Of a DNA stretch of 64,000 nucleotides, positions 61,436-64,000 are shown one piece after another. Source of the DNA: Kitasatospora sp. GP82 (GTDB lineage: Bacteria; Actinomycetota; Actinomycetes; Streptomycetales; Streptomycetaceae); the NCBI RefSeq assembly GCF_029892105.1, contig NZ_JARZAJ010000004.1:279569-343568 (forward strand). Reading direction: 5' to 3'. A model generated the notes under the pieces. It searched no databases. It was not told the DNA's origin and worked only from the letters and a program-made list of their open reading frames with translations. A program made the position numbers and the translations under genes. Every line of letters starts with the position of its first letter. Position 1 is the first letter of the stretch.

Positions 61436-62883
61436 AGTCCGTATTCCTTCCAGCGGCGGGTCACTCGTTCGGCGGTCTCCGGGTCGGAGCTGACCATCTC
61501 GGGCCAGCCGCCGTCTCGGGTGTAGCCCTCCTCCGGGAGCTTGCGGGTGGCGTCGATGCCCGCCTTGCCGCCCCAGAACTGCTGGTAGGAGGCATGGTCG
61601 AGGTGGTCCACCGGGCCTTCGACCACGGTGAGGTCCCGGCTGTAGTCGACGTTGCCGAAGGCGCGCCAGGCAACCTCGTGGTAGTCGTGCACGTCGCAGT
61701 CGGAGTCCACCACGATGATCAGCTTGGTCAGCGACATCATGTGGGCACCCCAGATGGCGTGCATGACCTTCTGGGCGTGCTTCGGGTACTTCTTGTCGAT
61801 CGAGACGATCACGCAGTTGTGGAAGCCGCCGGCCTCGGGCAGGTCGTAATCGACGATGTCCGGGATGATGATCTTCAGCAGCGGCAGGAAGAAGCGCTCG
61901 GTGAACTTGCCGAGCGGCCCGTCCTCCGTCGGCGGGCGGCCGACCACGATGGACTGGAGCAGCGGACGGCGGCGCATCGTCACGCAGTCGATCTTCAGCG
62001 CCGGGAACGGCTCCTGCGGCGTGTAGAAACCGGTGTGGTCGCCGAACGGCCCCTCGGGCAGCATCTCGCCGGGCTCCAGCCAGCCCTCCAGCACCACCTC
62101 GGCATCGGCCGGGACCTGGAGCGGAACGGTCTTGCAGTCGACCATCCGCACCCGCTCGCCGGCCACGAAGCCCGCGAACAGGTACTCGTCGATGTCGCCC
62201 GGCAGCGGCGCGGTCGCCGCGTACGTGACGACGGGCGGGCAGCCGAAGGCGATGGCGACCGGGAGCCGCTCGCCGCGCTTGGCGGCGACGGCGGCGTGGT
62301 TGCGGCTGTCCTTGTGGATCTGCCAGTGCATCCCGATGGTCCGCCTGTCGTGCCGCTGGAGGCGGTACAGACCGAGGTTGCGGATGCCGGTGTCCGGGTC
62401 CTTGGTGTGGGTCAGACCCAGGTTGAAGAAGGAGCCGCCGTCCAGCGGCCAGGTGAAGAGTGCGGGCAGCTCGTCCAGGTTGACGTCGTCCCCGGTGAGG
62501 ACGACCTCCTGGACGGGGGCGTCCTTGACGTTGCGCGGCGGCACGTGCGCCATCGAGGCCAGCTTGCCGAAGGCGTCCCGGAAACCGGTGAATCCCTGCG
62601 GCAGTTCGGGCTTCAGCAGACCGGCGATCTTCTCCGAGATCTCGTCCGGCGACTTCAGGCCGAGCGACTTGGCCAGCCGGCGCTCGGTACCGAAGACGTT
62701 CATCGCCAGCGGCATCGAGGCGCCCTTGACGTTCTCGAACAGCAGCGCCGGGCCCTTGGCCTTCTGCACGCGGTCGACGATCTCTCCGATCTCCAGATAG
62801 GGGTCGACCTCGGCCTTGATGCGCTTGAGGTCGCCTTCACGTTCCAGTGCCCGGAGAAACGAGCGGAGATCGTCGTATGCCAT
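61432..62883 (-). CDS. mqnL: Menaquinone biosynthesis decarboxylase (UbiD family, MqnL)
   Basis: A 483-aa prFMN-dependent decarboxylase. It has [40 protein letters not shown] and [37 protein letters not shown] and the FxxxG-type segment [19 protein letters not shown] are family-typical. It should decarboxylate a futalosine-derived naphthoate before prenylation. The ATG at 62883 starts [20 protein letters not shown]. It shares prFMN supply with ubiX in the same window. Confidence 0.93.
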   Translation of the reverse strand: MAYDDLRSFLRALEREGDLKRIKAEVDPYLEIGEIVDRVQKAKGPALLFENVKGASMPLAMNVFGTERRLAKSLGLKSPDEISEKIAGLLKPELPQGFTGFRDAFGKLASMAHVPPRNVKDAPVQEVVLTGDDVNLDELPALFTWPLDGGSFFNLGLTHTKDPDTGIRNLGLYRLQRHDRRTIGMHWQIHKDSRNHAAVAAKRGERLPVAIAFGCPPVVTYAATAPLPGDIDEYLFAGFVAGERVRMVDCKTVPLQVPADAEVVLEGWLEPGEMLPEGPFGDHTGFYTPQEPFPALKIDCVTMRRRPLLQSIVVGRPPTEDGPLGKFTERFFLPLLKIIIPDIVDYDLPEAGGFHNCVIVSIDKKYPKHAQKVMHAIWGAHMMSLTKLIIVVDSDCDVHDYHEVAWRAFGNVDYSRDLTVVEGPVDHLDHASYQQFWGGKAGIDATRKLPEEGYTRDGGWPEMVSSDPETAERVTRRWKEYGL

Positions 62884-62962
62884 ACGTGTCAGTATCCGAC
62901 ACCGACTACCCTGGGCCCGCCAAGAGGGCCCCAACTGTCATCGCCCGGGGGAGATCACCGCT

Positions 62963-63361
62963 GTGCTGAGGATCCTGCCGCCACTGCTCGTCCTGGCCCT
63001 GTGGATCTGGGCGTTCATCGACTGCCTGACCACCCCCGAGGAAGAGGTCCGCCACCTGCCGAAGGTGGCCTGGGTGATCATCGTGCTGCTCTTCCCGCTG
63101 GTCGGCTCGATCGCCTGGCTGGCGGCGGGCAAGCGGCGCGGCCACGCCGGAGCCCACCCGGGCACCGCCGGCGGTGCGCGGGGCGGCCGTCGGCTCGCGC
63201 CCGACGACGACCCCGAGTTCCTGGCCTCCCTGGGCAAGGAGACTCCCCACAAGGACGCCCATCAGCACGAGGACATGCTCCGGCAGTGGGAGGCCGACCT
63301 GCGCCGCCGCGAGGAGGAGCTGCGCGGCGGGGACGAGCCGGAGGACGGCCCCGGGCACTGA
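62963..63361 (+). CDS. PLDc_N-type small membrane protein
   Basis: A 132-aa protein. Two N-terminal membrane helices ([40 protein letters not shown]) form the phospholipase-D nuclease N-terminal (PLDc_N) domain, followed by a hydrophilic, Glu/Arg-rich tail. No catalytic HKD motif is present. GTG at 62963 follows GGGGGAG. It is divergent from mqnL. Function unknown. Confidence 0.85.
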   Translation: MLRILPPLLVLALWIWAFIDCLTTPEEEVRHLPKVAWVIIVLLFPLVGSIAWLAAGKRRGHAGAHPGTAGGARGGRRLAPDDDPEFLASLGKETPHKDAHQHEDMLRQWEADLRRREEELRGGDEPEDGPGH

Positions 63362-63837
63362 CGGCGTCCGACGGCTTCGGGCTCCCCGGAACCGGGCCCG
63401 GCAGCCCGCCTCCCACCCGTTCGGCGCCCTCCCCCCAGGTCGGCCCGCGTGCCGGACCGGGTTTGGCGCATCCCTACCATCCGGCGCCGGAATCAGGCCC
63501 CGCCCGTGCGCTGCGGCCGACACCGCGACCTCGCCCGCAGAAGGCCCGCAAAACGGCCCCCAGAGCCCCGGAAAGCCCTCCTGACCTGCACAGTCCAGCC
63601 ATCGTGCACCTCCCCCGCCACTCATCCCGGTGACCGGTCCCGGGCTGCGTGTCACCGGGCCACCACACATGCTTTCTGTACGGCTTTCACATGTTCTCGG
63701 GCCCGACCTTGTACGGAATCGACGCCGAAACCCGGGCCCGTCCCCTCGTAGTGTCGTAGGTGAAGAAGTGTTCGCAGCAGCAGCCGCCACAGCAGGCCGG
63801 CTGTCGGACAGTTCCCTCACACTTGGAGTGGTTCGAG
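63362..63837 (+). other. 476-bp intergenic region with one hairpin
   Basis: No gene with convincing motif or ribosome site was seen. A dyad CCCGGTGAC / GTCACCGGG spans 63626-63659 and could be an operator or terminator. The promoter of the downstream carboxyltransferase gene should lie in the last ~120 bp, but I could not fix -35/-10 elements. Confidence 0.5.
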
Positions 63838-64000
63838 ATGACGGTTCTGCACGAGGCGCCGGTCGGCGACGAGATCCCCGAGATCCCGGCCGACGCTCAC
63901 GGGCGGGTGGCCGAGCTGCACGACCTCCGGGAGAAGGTCCGCCGGGGCCCGAGCGAGAAGGCGACCGAGGCGCAGCATGCCAAGGGGAAGCTGACGGCTC
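63838..64000 (+). CDS. pccB: Acyl-CoA carboxylase beta subunit (carboxyltransferase), N-terminus only
   Basis: The first 54 codons of a plus-strand gene cut by the window edge. MTVLHEAPVGDEIPEIPADA and GPSEKATEAQHAKGKLTA match the N-terminus of the propionyl/acetyl-CoA carboxylase carboxyltransferase subunit of actinomycetes. The SEKATxxQHAKGKLTA stretch is highly characteristic. GGAG precedes the ATG. Whether propionyl- or acetyl-CoA is preferred cannot be read from this part. Confidence 0.8.
   Translation, partial: MTVLHEAPVGDEIPEIPADAHGRVAELHDLREKVRRGPSEKATEAQHAKGKLTA

Overview
The window reads as a chromosomal core segment of a high-GC actinomycete of the Streptomyces/Kitasatospora type. 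The evidence is very high GC, frequent GTG starts, NusG with a long acidic N-terminal extension, futalosine-pathway menaquinone genes, a SodF-type superoxide dismutase behind a Nur-like box, a second and incomplete nuo operon, and the conserved actinobacterial order rpmG-hadA-hadB-murB-tRNA-Trp-secE-nusG-rplK. No phage, insertion sequence, CRISPR array or biosynthetic megacluster was seen.

Layout. 0-7.7 kb: translation and envelope housekeeping on the minus strand (rplK partial, nusG, secE, tRNA-Trp, murB, hadB, hadA, rpmG, tRNA-Met, tRNA-Thr), with an aminotransferase and an adenosine deaminase-family gene on the plus strand. 8-15 kb: an amidohydrolase-fold protein that lacks key catalytic residues, then two paralogous APC-type permeases, a small membrane protein and a universal stress protein. 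The upstream regions of both permeases and of the stress-protein gene carry 11-bp-spaced TTGACG-like direct repeats. 15-24 kb: sodF, tRNA-Tyr, a YajQ-family protein, a mug glycosylase, the scar of a deleted LysR/oxidoreductase pair, a SnoaL/LysR divergent pair, a lone phytoene/squalene-synthase-like gene, a cold-shock gene with a long leader, yccF, and a BlaI/M56 regulator-protease pair. 24-29 kb: an LCP (LytR-CpsA-Psr) protein, TerD, three small envelope proteins and HtpX. Two near-identical dyads suggest BlaI controls both the LCP and the terD transcripts. 29-39 kb: nuoA,B,C,H-N (no D, E, F or G) as one translationally coupled operon. 39-52 kb: an orphan NarL-type sensor kinase, an HtrA-like lipoprotein protease, a cell-wall glycopolymer block (GT4, GT2-TagF fusion, GT2, galE), a Ser/Thr kinase with a PQQ-repeat sensor, and a TetR regulator. 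52-64 kb: a 163-bp G/C homopolymer stretch that is probably an assembly artefact, a FabH paralogue, an L,D-transpeptidase, menaquinone genes (mqnE, ubiX, mqnP, mqnL) with a threonine dehydratase and an Lrp regulator between them, a few small enzymes, and the start of an acyl-CoA carboxylase beta subunit.

Functional threads are cell-wall homeostasis (murB, LCP, TagF-like, L,D-transpeptidase, BlaI/M56, HtrA), respiration (nuo, mqn, ubiX, sodF) and transport controlled by one putative response regulator (permeases, stress protein). All functions are read from sequence motifs and gene order; no database search was run.
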